59,691 bases of DNA from Verrucomicrobiota bacterium (GCA_029560585.1 JAKQKQ010000216.1:1-59691); one strand, 5' to 3'. Counted from the stretch's first letter, positions 32,027 to 40,870 are shown. The notes: generated by a model not told the origin, from the letters alone. A program made the numbers and translations.

Positions 32027-33372
32027 GGGGAGGTGGGTCGGGCCGAGGCCGGTTCGCGCTTGCGGTGATCGGTGATGCGCCTGGCCTTCATTTCAAAGCG
32101 TGGCAGGGAGCCGGGGGGGGCGGCCTCCACCGAAACCCGCAGACCCAGGCCGTCGAGCAGATCCCGGGCGACTCCGGCGGCGACGGTGGGGCCGTCGACG
32201 GTCGGCGAGGCCTCGACACGGATCCGCATCTCATCCAGTTCGCCGCAACGATGGATCTCGACAGCATATTCGCCCGCCTCGGGGTGTTGGCGAACGATAT
32301 TCTCGATGGCACTGGGGAAGACATTGACCCCGCGGAGGACGAATGCGTCGTCGACGCGCCCCAGTATGCCGCCAGCCAGGCGGCGGAATGTGCGCCCGCA
32401 ACTACAGGCTGTCGTGTCCAGGCGCGCGCGGTCGCCGGTGCGATACCGGATGACCGGCATGCCGGCCCGGCCGAGGTTGGTGATGACCAGTTCGCCCTCG
32501 TTGGCGGGCGCGCAGGTCTCCGGATCGATGATCTCGAAGATGAACTCGCCCTCGTTGATGTGCATGCCGTCCTGGGCCGCGCACTCGAACCCCCACGCCC
32601 CGACCTCGGTCGCCCCCGCATGGTCATAGCACCGCGCGCCCCAGGTTGCCTCGATGCGGCGTTTGGTGGCGGGCAGGCTGGCGCCCGGTTCCCCGGCGTG
32701 GATCGTGATCCGAACGCCCGAAGCGGCCATGTCCAGGCCCTCGCGTCGGGCGACTTCTCCTAGATGCAGGGCATAGGTTGGCGTGCAGACAAGAACGGTG
32801 GCGCCGTGGGTGAGGATCGCCTTCGCCCTCTGGTGGGAGGACATGCCGCCGCCCGGGAGGACCATGGCGCCCATGGCCTGCGCAGAATCATGCGCGGACC
32901 AGAATCCCACAAACGGGCCAAACGAAAACGCGAAGAAGATGCGGTCCGAAGCGGTCACGCCGGCCGCGCGATACACGGTCGCCCAGCATCGCGTCTGCCA
33001 TTCCCAACTTTCGCGGGTCTCGAGCCAAAACAGGGGGGTGCCGGTCGTGCCCGACGTCTGGAAGGCGCGAGTGTAGTTATGTTGGGGGAAAGTGAGGTTC
33101 GTGCCGTGGGGTGGGTGGGCCGACTGATCGGCCGACAGTTCTTGTTTTGTGGTGAAGGGCAGCCGACCGAGATCCTCAAGCGTCCGCACGTCCTCGGCCC
33201 GCCTCACGCCCGCGCCGGTGAGTTTGCGGCGATAGAAGGGGTTGGTCTTCAGCACCGGCCCGAGCGCGCGCCGGAGTTTGGTCAACTGGACGCGCGCCAG
33301 CTCATCCCGGCCCATTCTCTCGACGGGCGGGGCGCTTAACTCGTGCAACTGACGGGCGCCGACCAATTTCAT
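32023..33372 (-). CDS. PaaK-like adenylate-forming acyl ligase
   Basis: 449 residues of the phenylacetate-CoA ligase family. The phosphate-binding loop is SGTTGTP (107-113). YDHAGATEVG and ITNLGRAGMPVIRYRTGDRA carry the adenylate-binding and hinge motifs, and the C-terminal ACT-like domain starts near FVLRGVNVFPSAIE. It activates a carboxylic acid as an acyl-adenylate or CoA thioester. In polysaccharide loci such ligases often provide unusual N-acyl groups; here it lies between two NeuD-type acyltransferases. A TTGACA-N19-TAGCCT pair directly precedes the ATG (33403-33373, minus strand). Confidence 0.85.
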   Translation of the reverse strand: MKLVGARQLHELSAPPVERMGRDELARVQLTKLRRALGPVLKTNPFYRRKLTGAGVRRAEDVRTLEDLGRLPFTTKQELSADQSAHPPHGTNLTFPQHNYTRAFQTSGTTGTPLFWLETRESWEWQTRCWATVYRAAGVTASDRIFFAFSFGPFVGFWSAHDSAQAMGAMVLPGGGMSSHQRAKAILTHGATVLVCTPTYALHLGEVARREGLDMAASGVRITIHAGEPGASLPATKRRIEATWGARCYDHAGATEVGAWGFECAAQDGMHINEGEFIFEIIDPETCAPANEGELVITNLGRAGMPVIRYRTGDRARLDTTACSCGRTFRRLAGGILGRVDDAFVLRGVNVFPSAIENIVRQHPEAGEYAVEIHRCGELDEMRIRVEASPTVDGPTVAAGVARDLLDGLGLRVSVEAAPPGSLPRFEMKARRITDHRKREPASARPTSP

Positions 33373-33498
33373 AGGCTACGTTCCCGGCCCCGGAGTCTGT
33401 CAAGACATAGGGCGCTCTCCGGGACGGGACCGATACCTTCGGGATGAATTCTCGAATGGCCGGGGCACGGGAAGACGGTGGCCGTGCCGGGCCGAATG

Positions 33499-34164
33499 CT
33501 AGATCCTTTGGAGCGCGTCGCTGGATCTTGGGAACAGCGTTGCCGGGTGCGCCCTATAGACACCCTTCTCCCGCGTGTCCTCCAGCACAACGGCGCCCGC
33601 TCCGATCACGCACCCGCTGGCGATCGTGATATTGTCCCTGATCTTGGCGCCGGCACCAATGAAGCAGAAGGGCTCGATGGTGACTTTGCCAGACACCATG
33701 ATCCCGCCCGACAAGAAGCAGTGGTCTTTTATGACGGTGTCGTGGCCAATCACGGTGCCAGGCCCGATGACAACATCGCTGCCGATCCGCGCGAAGGGCT
33801 GTATGATGCTGCCCTCGTGGATGCGGCTATTGTCACCGATCACCAGGCCTGGCCACGTGATCGCACGCGAGCTGACATAGGTGATGAGGCCATATCCCTT
33901 CGCCTTGGCCTGGGCGTATTTTTCCGCCCTCGCGCTGTTCACGCCCACGTAGCTGAGCGCGACCAGCATCTTGTAGCGCGACGACGGAAAAACGGATTCG
34001 ATTTCGTCGAACGCAACCACTGGCAGATCCCGGTGGGTCGCCCGATCGAGGTAGGGTCTGTCCACGGTGAATCCGCAAACCTCGTACGCCGAGTCGTTCG
34101 CCAGATAGAAATGCGAGCGGTCGGCCGTCTCGCCGGTGCCGAATACGATGACCTTCTGTTTCAT
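33499..34164 (-). CDS. NeuD-type left-handed beta-helix sugar acyltransferase (paralogue 2)
   Basis: 221 residues starting MKQKVIVFGTG, chosen over an upstream in-frame extension because it aligns with paralogue 1. N-terminal half as in NeuD/PglD, then hexapeptide repeats (VIGDNSRIHEGSIIQPFARIG...). Residues diverge mainly in the helix face and the last 25 positions. It lies 29 bp after the third acyltransferase gene and 126 bp before the PaaK-like ligase. Two paralogues in one locus suggest two different acylation positions or acyl groups. Confidence 0.85.
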   Translation of the reverse strand: MKQKVIVFGTGETADRSHFYLANDSAYEVCGFTVDRPYLDRATHRDLPVVAFDEIESVFPSSRYKMLVALSYVGVNSARAEKYAQAKAKGYGLITYVSSRAITWPGLVIGDNSRIHEGSIIQPFARIGSDVVIGPGTVIGHDTVIKDHCFLSGGIMVSGKVTIEPFCFIGAGAKIRDNITIASGCVIGAGAVVLEDTREKGVYRAHPATLFPRSSDALQRI

Positions 34165-34193
34165 GGCTGCGATCGCGCCGCCCGCGCGAGGGA

Positions 34194-34913
34194 TCACGGC
34201 AGGCCGGGCACTTTTTCGGGAACGGCCGACGGCGCTAGGCGTTTCTTGGCGACCGCGGGCACGCCCGCGACCAGTGTCAGGGGCTCGACGTCGCGGGTGA
34301 CCACGGCCCCGCCGGCCACGAAGGCCTGCTCGCCGATCGTGACCTTGTTGATGACCGTGCATTGGATGCCCAGCCGGGCGCCGTGGCACACGCGTGCGCC
34401 CGAGGCCAAATGTACGCCGGAGGCCAGATCGCAGAAGGGTCCGATCGCGACGTCGTGCCCGATGTAGCAACCGGTGCCGATCGCGCAGAAGCGACCGAGT
34501 TCGGCGTTTGCACCAACGGTGGCCCGCGCCCGCGCGATGATGCCCTCGGGCTGGCGCACCGTGGGCGAGATGATGGCCGTGGGGTGGACGAGCGGTTCGA
34601 TCTCCAGGCCGAGGTTCGATGTCACGTAATCGCAGAGCGGTTGCAGCCTGAGGCCCCGCGCGGCGAGCACGTGGCGGTCCGCCGCCGATGGCCGGAAATC
34701 GCGGAGGTGCTCAACTTCGACGCGGTGGCGTATGCCCTGAGAATCGAGCCAGAGGTGGTACCTGTCCAATTGTTCCCGGAAAGAAACGATGCCGGTGTTG
34801 GTCTCCACGGGCAGGTTGATGACGATCTTTCTGATGGTGCCGCCGAGGGCGTGGACGAGGTCGGCGTATTCGCCGAAGAGCCCGTTGAAGCCGATAAAGA
34901 CGTAGGGTTTCAT
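34194..34913 (-). CDS. Left-handed beta-helix acyltransferase (third in locus)
   Basis: 239 residues. The start at 34913 was chosen because MKPYVFIGFNG begins the fold. The N-terminal half (about 1-115) is a divergent Rossmann-like region unlike the NeuD pair. The C-terminal half (about 120-225) is a hexapeptide-repeat helix ending TLVAGVPAVAKKRL, the usual end of acetyltransferases of the WbbJ/PglD kind. It is first in the minus-strand acyltransferase-ligase set and divergent from the ATP-grasp gene 129 bp away. Confidence 0.8.
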   Translation of the reverse strand: MKPYVFIGFNGLFGEYADLVHALGGTIRKIVINLPVETNTGIVSFREQLDRYHLWLDSQGIRHRVEVEHLRDFRPSAADRHVLAARGLRLQPLCDYVTSNLGLEIEPLVHPTAIISPTVRQPEGIIARARATVGANAELGRFCAIGTGCYIGHDVAIGPFCDLASGVHLASGARVCHGARLGIQCTVINKVTIGEQAFVAGGAVVTRDVEPLTLVAGVPAVAKKRLAPSAVPEKVPGLP

Positions 34914-35042
34914 TTTCCCAAACGATGCGAGACAATCCCATGGAACCCGGAATCGTGCTCCCGTCAAGGGTCCGTTGGCGCCTTGACCGGACCGGGGGAC
35001 ACTGGTTCATTGGATCCGGGGTGAGGCCGATCACCCGATCTT

Positions 35043-36038
35043 ATGAAGCTCTACCTCCCCGGCGCTGGCGCGAGGATGATCCCGGCCGTCAGGGCCGTGT
35101 CCGCCGTCAGCGAGGTCGTCGTTTCGATCAACGATTCGCTTGGCGCGGGTGGCTTTCTTGCGGATCGGGCCTACCTGTTGCCCGGTTTTGACGAGCCGGG
35201 GTTTGCGGAGGGCGTCATGGCGATTCATCGGCGCGAGCGATTCGACGCCTGTCTGCCGGTGCTGGACTCGGCCCTCCTCTTTTTCGCGCGCAACTGGGAT
35301 CGGTTCCGCGACGCGCCTTTCCGGCTGGCGATGTGCGATCCCGGGATCGTCGAGATGGCATGCGATAAGGTGAGCACGCTCAGTTTTCTCGCGGGTTGTG
35401 GGCTGCCGGTGCCGCCGACTCAGACGTTCGCGGAATATCTGGGCGCGTCGGCGCATCCGCTGCCCCGCTTTCTGAAACCCCGCTACCCGGAGGATCGGGA
35501 CTTTGGTCGCGCGGTCTACGCGCGCCTGAAGGACACGGCCGATGTCGGATACTGGGCCGCGAAACTCGCCGGTGGCCTGGATCGACACATCGTGCAACCC
35601 CTGCTCGAGGGCGACGAGTTTAACATCGATTTCTTTTGCGATGCGTCGGGGGATGTCCGCTCGACGGTCATCGTGCGGCGCGTCAGCGGGGAGCCGGGCT
35701 GCGCTCTCTCCTGCGGGGAGATCGTGCCGGGCAATCGTTTTGCGCGTGAGGTGCGGGCGGTGACTGAGGCGGTCCGGCTCTGGGGCGCCAACCAGTTGCA
35801 GGCCATCGTGGCGCCCGGCGGCGCCCGGTGCTTCACCGAATTGAATGCTCGCCTGACGGCCGACAGCCCCTTCGTCCAAGCCGCGGGGGTAGATTATTTC
35901 GAGGGCACCGTGCGGCTGTTGCGGGGGGAGGACATCGATTTCCCGGAGGCGCCTCGCGCCTTGCGCATGGTCCAGTGGGATCACGTCTGCTACTTCGAGA
36001 AGCCGCCTGCCCTCCTGCTGCCCTCGCGGGATTTCTGA
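35043..36038 (+). CDS. ATP-grasp family ligase
   Basis: 331 residues with the carbamoyl-phosphate-synthase-like ATP-grasp fold. FLKPRYPEDRDFGRAV is the nucleotide-binding lysine region (near 150), HIVQPLLEGDEFNIDFF (near 185-200) the acidic strand, and FTELNARLTADSP (near 265) the metal-binding N-x-R strand in a slightly divergent form. It probably joins an amino acid or other carboxylate to an amine of the modified sugar (inference from context). It is divergent from the third acyltransferase. Its last 49 bp overlap the 3' end of holA on the other strand. Confidence 0.75.
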   Translation: MKLYLPGAGARMIPAVRAVSAVSEVVVSINDSLGAGGFLADRAYLLPGFDEPGFAEGVMAIHRRERFDACLPVLDSALLFFARNWDRFRDAPFRLAMCDPGIVEMACDKVSTLSFLAGCGLPVPPTQTFAEYLGASAHPLPRFLKPRYPEDRDFGRAVYARLKDTADVGYWAAKLAGGLDRHIVQPLLEGDEFNIDFFCDASGDVRSTVIVRRVSGEPGCALSCGEIVPGNRFAREVRAVTEAVRLWGANQLQAIVAPGGARCFTELNARLTADSPFVQAAGVDYFEGTVRLLRGEDIDFPEAPRALRMVQWDHVCYFEKPPALLLPSRDF

Positions 36039-37120
36039 GAGGCGAGTTCCGCGACCTTGACGCAGAGCATCTCCATGGCGCGAAAGTCCGTCAGGCCCGA
36101 CCGGAACATCGCCAGATAAGCATCGTACACCAGGTCGAGGAACTGGAGCCAGTGCCGGAGCGGGTGGGCCGACGCCTGATCCCCCACGCGGCGGACGCGG
36201 AAGCCGCCCGGCATCTTGCCGGTCTTGCCCCGCGCCAGTATCTCCTCGGCCTCCGGGGCGATCGAGACCTGATAGCCGCTCATCGCAAGCCAACCCCGGT
36301 CCAGCAGGACGCGGCATTGCACCAGCAGCCGGGCGTGGCTCGAGAGCGCGGCGATCAGCCCGACGGGATTCTCCCTCTGGAACTCCAGTTGGCGGAGCAG
36401 GCGGAGCGCCCGCGCGAAATTCCCCTCGACGACCGCGTCGCACCAATCCCAGTGGCTCTCGGCGCGTGCCGGGGTCACAACTTCGTCCACGTGTGTCGCC
36501 GAGACACGTGGGTCGTCACCGGCATAGAGGCAGGCTTTCTCTGCCTCTGCCCTGAGCAACCATGGGTCTGGTCCGCATAGCGCCGCGAGCCGCGCCACGG
36601 CCCCTGCCTCGGCCTCTTTGCCCGCGCCGCGGAATGCGTCAGCCGCCATTTCCTCGAGGGAGCCGTCGCCCTTCCGGCCGGTTTGTGCGGGCAGGTCGAA
36701 GATCCTGACCTCCCCCGAGGCCTGCAGCGCCTTGAAGAAACTGCGCCTCCGATCGAGGCCCGGTGCGGAGATCAGCAGGCGAACGTTGTCGGGCACCCCG
36801 CGGGCGAGCGCCTCCGCGAGGACATCCAGGGCCTCATACGTCGCCGCGCCCCGCCCCAACTCCTCGTCGGAGGGCGCCGTGACGTTCTTGAACCACACCA
36901 GCTTCTCATTCGCCAGGAACGGTGGTGTATCCACCGCCTCGATCACCCGGCGCACGGCCTGCGCCATCTGGTCCGGCCCTTCGACCCACCCGTCGATGAT
37001 CTCCAGACCCCACTCCACGGCGGGGGCCAATCTCTTGGCCCATGCCGCCGCGTCCTCCTTGACCGCCAGATCATCAGAGCCGGTCACGGCATGGACTCGG
37101 GCCTGGGATTGCTTCGCCAT
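35990..37120 (-). CDS. holA: DNA polymerase III subunit delta
   Basis: 376 residues. It loads the beta clamp as part of the gamma complex. The N-terminal ATPase-like domain starts RVHAVTGSDDLAVKEDAAAWAK. LVWFKNV and RLLISAPGLDRRRSFFKALQ (strand and helix of domain I) and the C-terminal collar domain ending HWLQFLDLVYDAYLAMFRSGLTDFRAMEMLCVKVAEL are typical. It is an isolated housekeeping gene that marks the boundary of the sugar locus; its 3' end overlaps the ATP-grasp gene by 49 bp. Confidence 0.88.
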   Translation of the reverse strand: MAKQSQARVHAVTGSDDLAVKEDAAAWAKRLAPAVEWGLEIIDGWVEGPDQMAQAVRRVIEAVDTPPFLANEKLVWFKNVTAPSDEELGRGAATYEALDVLAEALARGVPDNVRLLISAPGLDRRRSFFKALQASGEVRIFDLPAQTGRKGDGSLEEMAADAFRGAGKEAEAGAVARLAALCGPDPWLLRAEAEKACLYAGDDPRVSATHVDEVVTPARAESHWDWCDAVVEGNFARALRLLRQLEFQRENPVGLIAALSSHARLLVQCRVLLDRGWLAMSGYQVSIAPEAEEILARGKTGKMPGGFRVRRVGDQASAHPLRHWLQFLDLVYDAYLAMFRSGLTDFRAMEMLCVKVAELASQKSREGSRRAGGFSK

Positions 37121-37190
37121 CGGTCCCCTTCAACCATGCGGGCCGATCCGTGGCCAGCCAGAAATGAGACGCCCCCCGCGCCAGTCCGCC

Positions 37191-37220
37191 TTGCGGGAGC
37201 GTGCGATACGCTGTTAGATT
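37191..37220 (+). promoter_or_regulatory. Candidate promoter of the HIT-family gene
   Basis: TTGCGG (37191-37196), 18-bp spacer, TAGATT (37215-37220), then 5 nt to the ATG at 37226. No ribosome-binding site fits, which again suggests a leaderless transcript. Confidence 0.45.
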
Positions 37221-37225
37221 GCGGC

Positions 37226-37708
37226 ATGGAGATTCTCCACGCACCGTGGCGCGCGCGCTATCTCGAGGATGACTCGGAACGTTCCCCGACCGTGTTTTCG
37301 GACATCATCCAATCCGGGGACGACGAGGCCAATCGCGTTCTGGTGCGCCGGAAGACGTGCCTCGCGGTTCTGAACAAATTTCCCTACAGCACGGGGCACA
37401 CGCTCGTCGTCCCATACAAGTGCACGGCCTGCTACGAGGAACTGGCCCCGGCGGAGCTGGGCGAGCTGATGGGCCTCAGTCAGGAAATCGTGCGGATCCT
37501 GAGGGCAGAATTTCGCGCGGAGGCCTTCAATGTCGGTTTCAACCTGGGCACCGCCGCTGGCGCTGGCATCGCCGACCACATCCACCTCCACGTCGTGCCA
37601 CGATGGTCGGGCGACCACAATTTCATGACAGTGCTTGCGGCGACGCGCGTCCATCCGGGCGAGCTGGAAACCGTTTGGCGGAGGATGCGCGCCCATTTCA
37701 GTGGCTGA
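37226..37708 (+). CDS. HIT family nucleotide hydrolase/transferase
   Basis: 160 residues. The histidine triad is HIHLH followed by VVPRW (H118, H120, H122). The N-terminal CLAVLNKFPYSTGHTLVVPY block and NVGFNLGTAAGAGIADHIH match the Ap4A-phosphorylase-like/HIT group found in PVC and actinobacteria, often annotated as Ap4A hydrolase. It acts on a nucleotide or dinucleotide substrate in the cytoplasm. It is divergent from holA, monocistronic, with its own promoter. Confidence 0.92.
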   Translation: MEILHAPWRARYLEDDSERSPTVFSDIIQSGDDEANRVLVRRKTCLAVLNKFPYSTGHTLVVPYKCTACYEELAPAELGELMGLSQEIVRILRAEFRAEAFNVGFNLGTAAGAGIADHIHLHVVPRWSGDHNFMTVLAATRVHPGELETVWRRMRAHFSG

Positions 37709-37806
37709 GTGGGTCGCGCGACAAAAACCGCTCGCCTCAGGGGCGACGGGACGCCAGACTATACTACAGAGGCTGATTCCCGGCGGATAGCGTCTGGGGC
37801 ATTGAG

Positions 37807-38382
37807 GTGACAACCGTGACGGCTGAAGAAACCAAGGGGAAGTATGGTCCCAGATCGCTGATCTGGGCCACGGCGGCCATGGCCGCAGTTGTGGTCGTCG
37901 TGGCGGGGATGCTCTCTTCCACCCCGAACGTCGGATCGGAGCAGGATCGCGCCAAAGAGGAAAAGAATCTTGAGAACATGCAGCAGCTGGTGCGCGCCTG
38001 CCTGCTATACGCCGACGACAACGGGGGCGTGCTGCCGGACAGCCTCGGGCAACTGGTCGCCGAGACGAAGCTGAATCCCGAGATTCTGTACAGCCCTTTT
38101 GTCAAGGATCGCTCGCAGCCCAGCTACGAACTCGCCCTGCGCGGGAGGATCTTCGGTTCGGAGACGGACCTGGACCCCGAGATCCTGTACGCTCCCGCCG
38201 CCGGTGGGGATGGCGACGGGACCGACGCCGCGATTGCGCGAACGGGTAACGACCGCTACGAGGTGCCCTCCAATGTGATCCTCATTATCGAGCGCGAGGG
38301 TCTCCGGCCCGGCGCCCGGCGTTTCGTGCTCCTCAACGGACTCCCGGGGTCGCTGGATCTGAAGGTCGACGCCCCGCGATGA
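37807..38382 (+). CDS. Pseudopilin-like single-pass membrane protein
   Basis: 191 residues from a GTG start (a second GTG lies at 37816). One membrane helix (about 18-35) is followed by a globular domain opening with LENMQQLVRACLLYADDNGGVLPDSLGQL, which mirrors the post-helix region of PulG/DUF1559-type pseudopilins. The prepilin-peptidase site and the GFTLIE motif are absent, so it is not a typical assembled pilin. A duplicated LNPEILYSP/LDPEILYAP motif lies near residues 92 and 123. A TATACT lies about 45 nt upstream. Function unknown. Confidence 0.7.
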   Translation: MTTVTAEETKGKYGPRSLIWATAAMAAVVVVVAGMLSSTPNVGSEQDRAKEEKNLENMQQLVRACLLYADDNGGVLPDSLGQLVAETKLNPEILYSPFVKDRSQPSYELALRGRIFGSETDLDPEILYAPAAGGDGDGTDAAIARTGNDRYEVPSNVILIIEREGLRPGARRFVLLNGLPGSLDLKVDAPR

Positions 38383-38428
38383 GGGCCGGCGTTCCTCCCG
38401 TACCCAACGCGACTGCGGTGGGGGTCTT

Positions 38429-39199
38429 TCAGAGCCTCTGCACGGCCATGCCCCCATCGACCATGATGACTTGGCCGGTCGAATAGGGCAGATCGCCGCG
38501 CGCGAGCATGGCAATGGCGCGGCCGACATCCCCGATGGTGCCCCAGCGCGGTTGCACGAGCAGGCCCCCGGCGATGAGTCGGTCGTATTTTTCCTTTACG
38601 CCGGAGGTCATGTCCGTCGCGACGATCCCGGGGCGGACCTCGTAGGCCGGGATATCGAACTCGCCGAGCCTCGCGGCCCAGAGCTGCGTGGCCATGCTGA
38701 TGCCCGCCTTGGATATGCAGTATTCGCCGCGCGCGGGCGACGCGAACGTGGCGGAGACGGACGACACATTGATGATGCAGCCGCGCCATGTGGGGCTGGC
38801 CTTCTTCTGGTCGATCATCCACCGCGCTGCTGCCTGCGTCAGGAAATAGGGGCCCTTCAGGTTAACGCCGACCACCTCGTCAAAGCTTGCCTCGGTGGCC
38901 TCCAGCAGATCCGCGCGGACGCGGGGGGCGATGCCGGCGTTGTTGACCAGAACGTGGAGGGCGCCGAAGCGGGCGCGCACCTCATCCAGGAGTCGCGCGC
39001 GGTCGTCGGCCGAGGCGACGCTGGCCTGCACGTAATGGAGTTCCCCGCCTTCGCCGCGCAGGCCCCGGACGGTGTCCTCGACGGCGTCGGCCGACTTCGT
39101 GCCACACGCCGCGACCGAAAATCCCTCCTCGAGCAGCGCGCGGCTGACGCCGAGGCCGATGCCGCGCACGCCGCCGGTGACGATGGCGACCCGTTTCAT
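38429..39199 (-). CDS. SDR-family NAD(P)-dependent oxidoreductase (FabG-like)
   Basis: 256 residues. TGGVRGIG (8-15) is the cofactor loop and NNAG is at 86-89. The catalytic Ser is in INVSSVS (143-149), and Y160 and K164 lie in EYCISKAG. The C-terminal GQVIMVDGG is typical. The start at 39199 was chosen because the Rossmann fold begins at MKRVAIVTGG. It overlaps the upstream Gfo/Idh/MocA gene by 4 bp. In this operon it probably reduces or oxidises a keto-sugar intermediate. Confidence 0.93.
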   Translation of the reverse strand: MKRVAIVTGGVRGIGLGVSRALLEEGFSVAACGTKSADAVEDTVRGLRGEGGELHYVQASVASADDRARLLDEVRARFGALHVLVNNAGIAPRVRADLLEATEASFDEVVGVNLKGPYFLTQAAARWMIDQKKASPTWRGCIINVSSVSATFASPARGEYCISKAGISMATQLWAARLGEFDIPAYEVRPGIVATDMTSGVKEKYDRLIAGGLLVQPRWGTIGDVGRAIAMLARGDLPYSTGQVIMVDGGMAVQRL

Positions 39200-40353
39200 T
39201 TGAGCTCCTTCAGGTTCACCCAGGCCCGCTTGCGCGATGACTCGAGGCCGGCCTCGGCGAGCTGCACGCCCTTGGCGCCCTCGATCAGCGACCACGGGAA
39301 TGGCTCGTCCCGCACGACGTGGCGCAGGAACAGTTCCCACTGGACCTTGAAGGCGTTGTCGTATTCGCGCTGTTCGGGCAGTTTCAGCCAGCCGTCGAAG
39401 AACGGGATGGGTTGGGGGACGTCCGGGTTCCAGACGGGTCGGGGCGTGGCGCCGTACGGCTGGACCCACACGTCGCGCAATCCCGCCACGGCGGAGCCGA
39501 GCGTGCCATCGACCTGGAGCGTGAGCAGGTCGTCGCGGCGGACGCGGACGCACCACGAGGAGTTGAAATGGGCGATGATGCCACCCTCGATCTCAAAGGT
39601 CGCGTAGGCGGAATCGTCGGCGGTGCACGCGTACTTCTTTCCGGCCTCGTCCCAACGCTCGGGGATGTGCGTGGCGCCGAGGCAGGAGACGGCCCTCACC
39701 GGGCCAAAGATGTTATCCAGCACGTATCGCCAGTGGCAGAGCATGTCGATCATGATGCCGCCGCCCTCCTCCTTGCGGTAGTTCCACGACGGGCGCTGGA
39801 GCGGGATGGTGTCACCCTCGAAGACCCAGTAGCCGAATTCGCCGCGCACCGAGAGGATCTTCCCGAAGAATCCGCGGTGGATCAGCTCCTTGAGCTTCAT
39901 CAGCCCGGGCAGCCAGAGCTTGTCTTGGACGACGCCATTCTTCACGCCGGCCTCCGTGGCGACCCGGTACAGCTCCGCGGCGGTGGCGGTGTCGGTCGCG
40001 GTCGGCTTCTCGCAGTAGATGTGCTTGCCCGCGGCGATCGCGCGCTTGACGTCGGCCGCGCGACGATCCGTCGTCTGCGAATCGAAGTAGATCGTGTTGG
40101 CCTTGTCGGCGAGCGCCGCGTCGAGGTCGGTGGTCCACTGGGCGCCGCGCGCGCGCTCGGACAGCCTCCGGAGCTTGTCGGCGCTGCGGCCCACGAGCAC
40201 CGGCCGTGGCAGGATGCTGGTGCCGTCGGGCAACCTCACGCCGCCCTGGTCGATGATCGCGACGATGGACCGCATGAGGTGCTGGTTGGTCCCCATGCGG
40301 CCGGTGACGCCGTTCATGATGATGCCGATGTTGTGTGTCTTGCTGTCGCTCAT
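39196..40353 (-). CDS. Gfo/Idh/MocA family sugar oxidoreductase
   Basis: 385 residues. The N-terminal Rossmann domain starts IGIIMNGVTGRMG. The conserved GKHIYCEKPTATD supplies the catalytic-site lysine of the family, and GGIMIDMLCHWRYVLDNIFG corresponds to the D-x3-H sugar-site motif. The start at 40353 is supported by the fold; the longer open frame upstream is tandem-like intergenic sequence. Fourth gene of the XRE/GH88 operon. It probably acts on the sugar released by the hydrolase. Confidence 0.9.
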   Translation of the reverse strand: MSDSKTHNIGIIMNGVTGRMGTNQHLMRSIVAIIDQGGVRLPDGTSILPRPVLVGRSADKLRRLSERARGAQWTTDLDAALADKANTIYFDSQTTDRRAADVKRAIAAGKHIYCEKPTATDTATAAELYRVATEAGVKNGVVQDKLWLPGLMKLKELIHRGFFGKILSVRGEFGYWVFEGDTIPLQRPSWNYRKEEGGGIMIDMLCHWRYVLDNIFGPVRAVSCLGATHIPERWDEAGKKYACTADDSAYATFEIEGGIIAHFNSSWCVRVRRDDLLTLQVDGTLGSAVAGLRDVWVQPYGATPRPVWNPDVPQPIPFFDGWLKLPEQREYDNAFKVQWELFLRHVVRDEPFPWSLIEGAKGVQLAEAGLESSRKRAWVNLKELK

Positions 40354-40426
40354 GTTCTCTCCGGGTTTGGGGGCTGGGTTCTGGGAGTTGGTGTGACTCG
40401 TTGGATGTTGGCTGTTGGGCGTTGTC

Positions 40427-40870
40427 TTAGGGTTTGTCGGTGCATTGCGGTCGCGCGCCGACGGGGAGGGGCGGGACATCGACGCCGGCCTTGGGCAGCG
40501 TGCCGGCGAGTTCCTGTCGCCAGTGTGCGACATCGCCGGCGGGGCCGTAGACATAGATCATCTTCATCGGCCAGTCGCCGATGTTGGTGATCTGGTGGAA
40601 AACCCCGGGGGGGATGGACACGGCCTGTCCGGCTTGGAGTGTCTGGCGCTCCTCGCCCAGGCACATCTCGGCGGTGCCCTCGATGATGAAGTACACCTCC
40701 TCCTGTTCCTGATTGTGCCACGGCACCTGGCCGCCGCCCGCGTCGAGCGTGACAAGGCCCATGGCGAAACTCTTCACCTGAATGGGCGAGAGTCCGCCGA
40801 CGATGTTCTGGGTGCGCCGCCGGGCGGGGAAGCGCCGGCCCTCGATCTGTTTCAGGTCCGCGATGGTCAT
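40427..40870 (-). CDS. Small cupin protein
   Basis: 147 residues, a single cupin barrel. Motif 1 is WHNQEQEEVYFIIEGTAEM and motif 2 PGVFHQITNIGD; metal-ligand positions are H51, E55, E57-type and H91-type. It lies 16 bp after the GH88-like gene in the same operon. It may be an epimerase or isomerase of the released sugar, or a sugar-binding regulator. The 73-bp gap to the next gene has no strong feature. Confidence 0.85.
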   Translation of the reverse strand: MTIADLKQIEGRRFPARRRTQNIVGGLSPIQVKSFAMGLVTLDAGGGQVPWHNQEQEEVYFIIEGTAEMCLGEERQTLQAGQAVSIPPGVFHQITNIGDWPMKMIYVYGPAGDVAHWRQELAGTLPKAGVDVPPLPVGARPQCTDKP

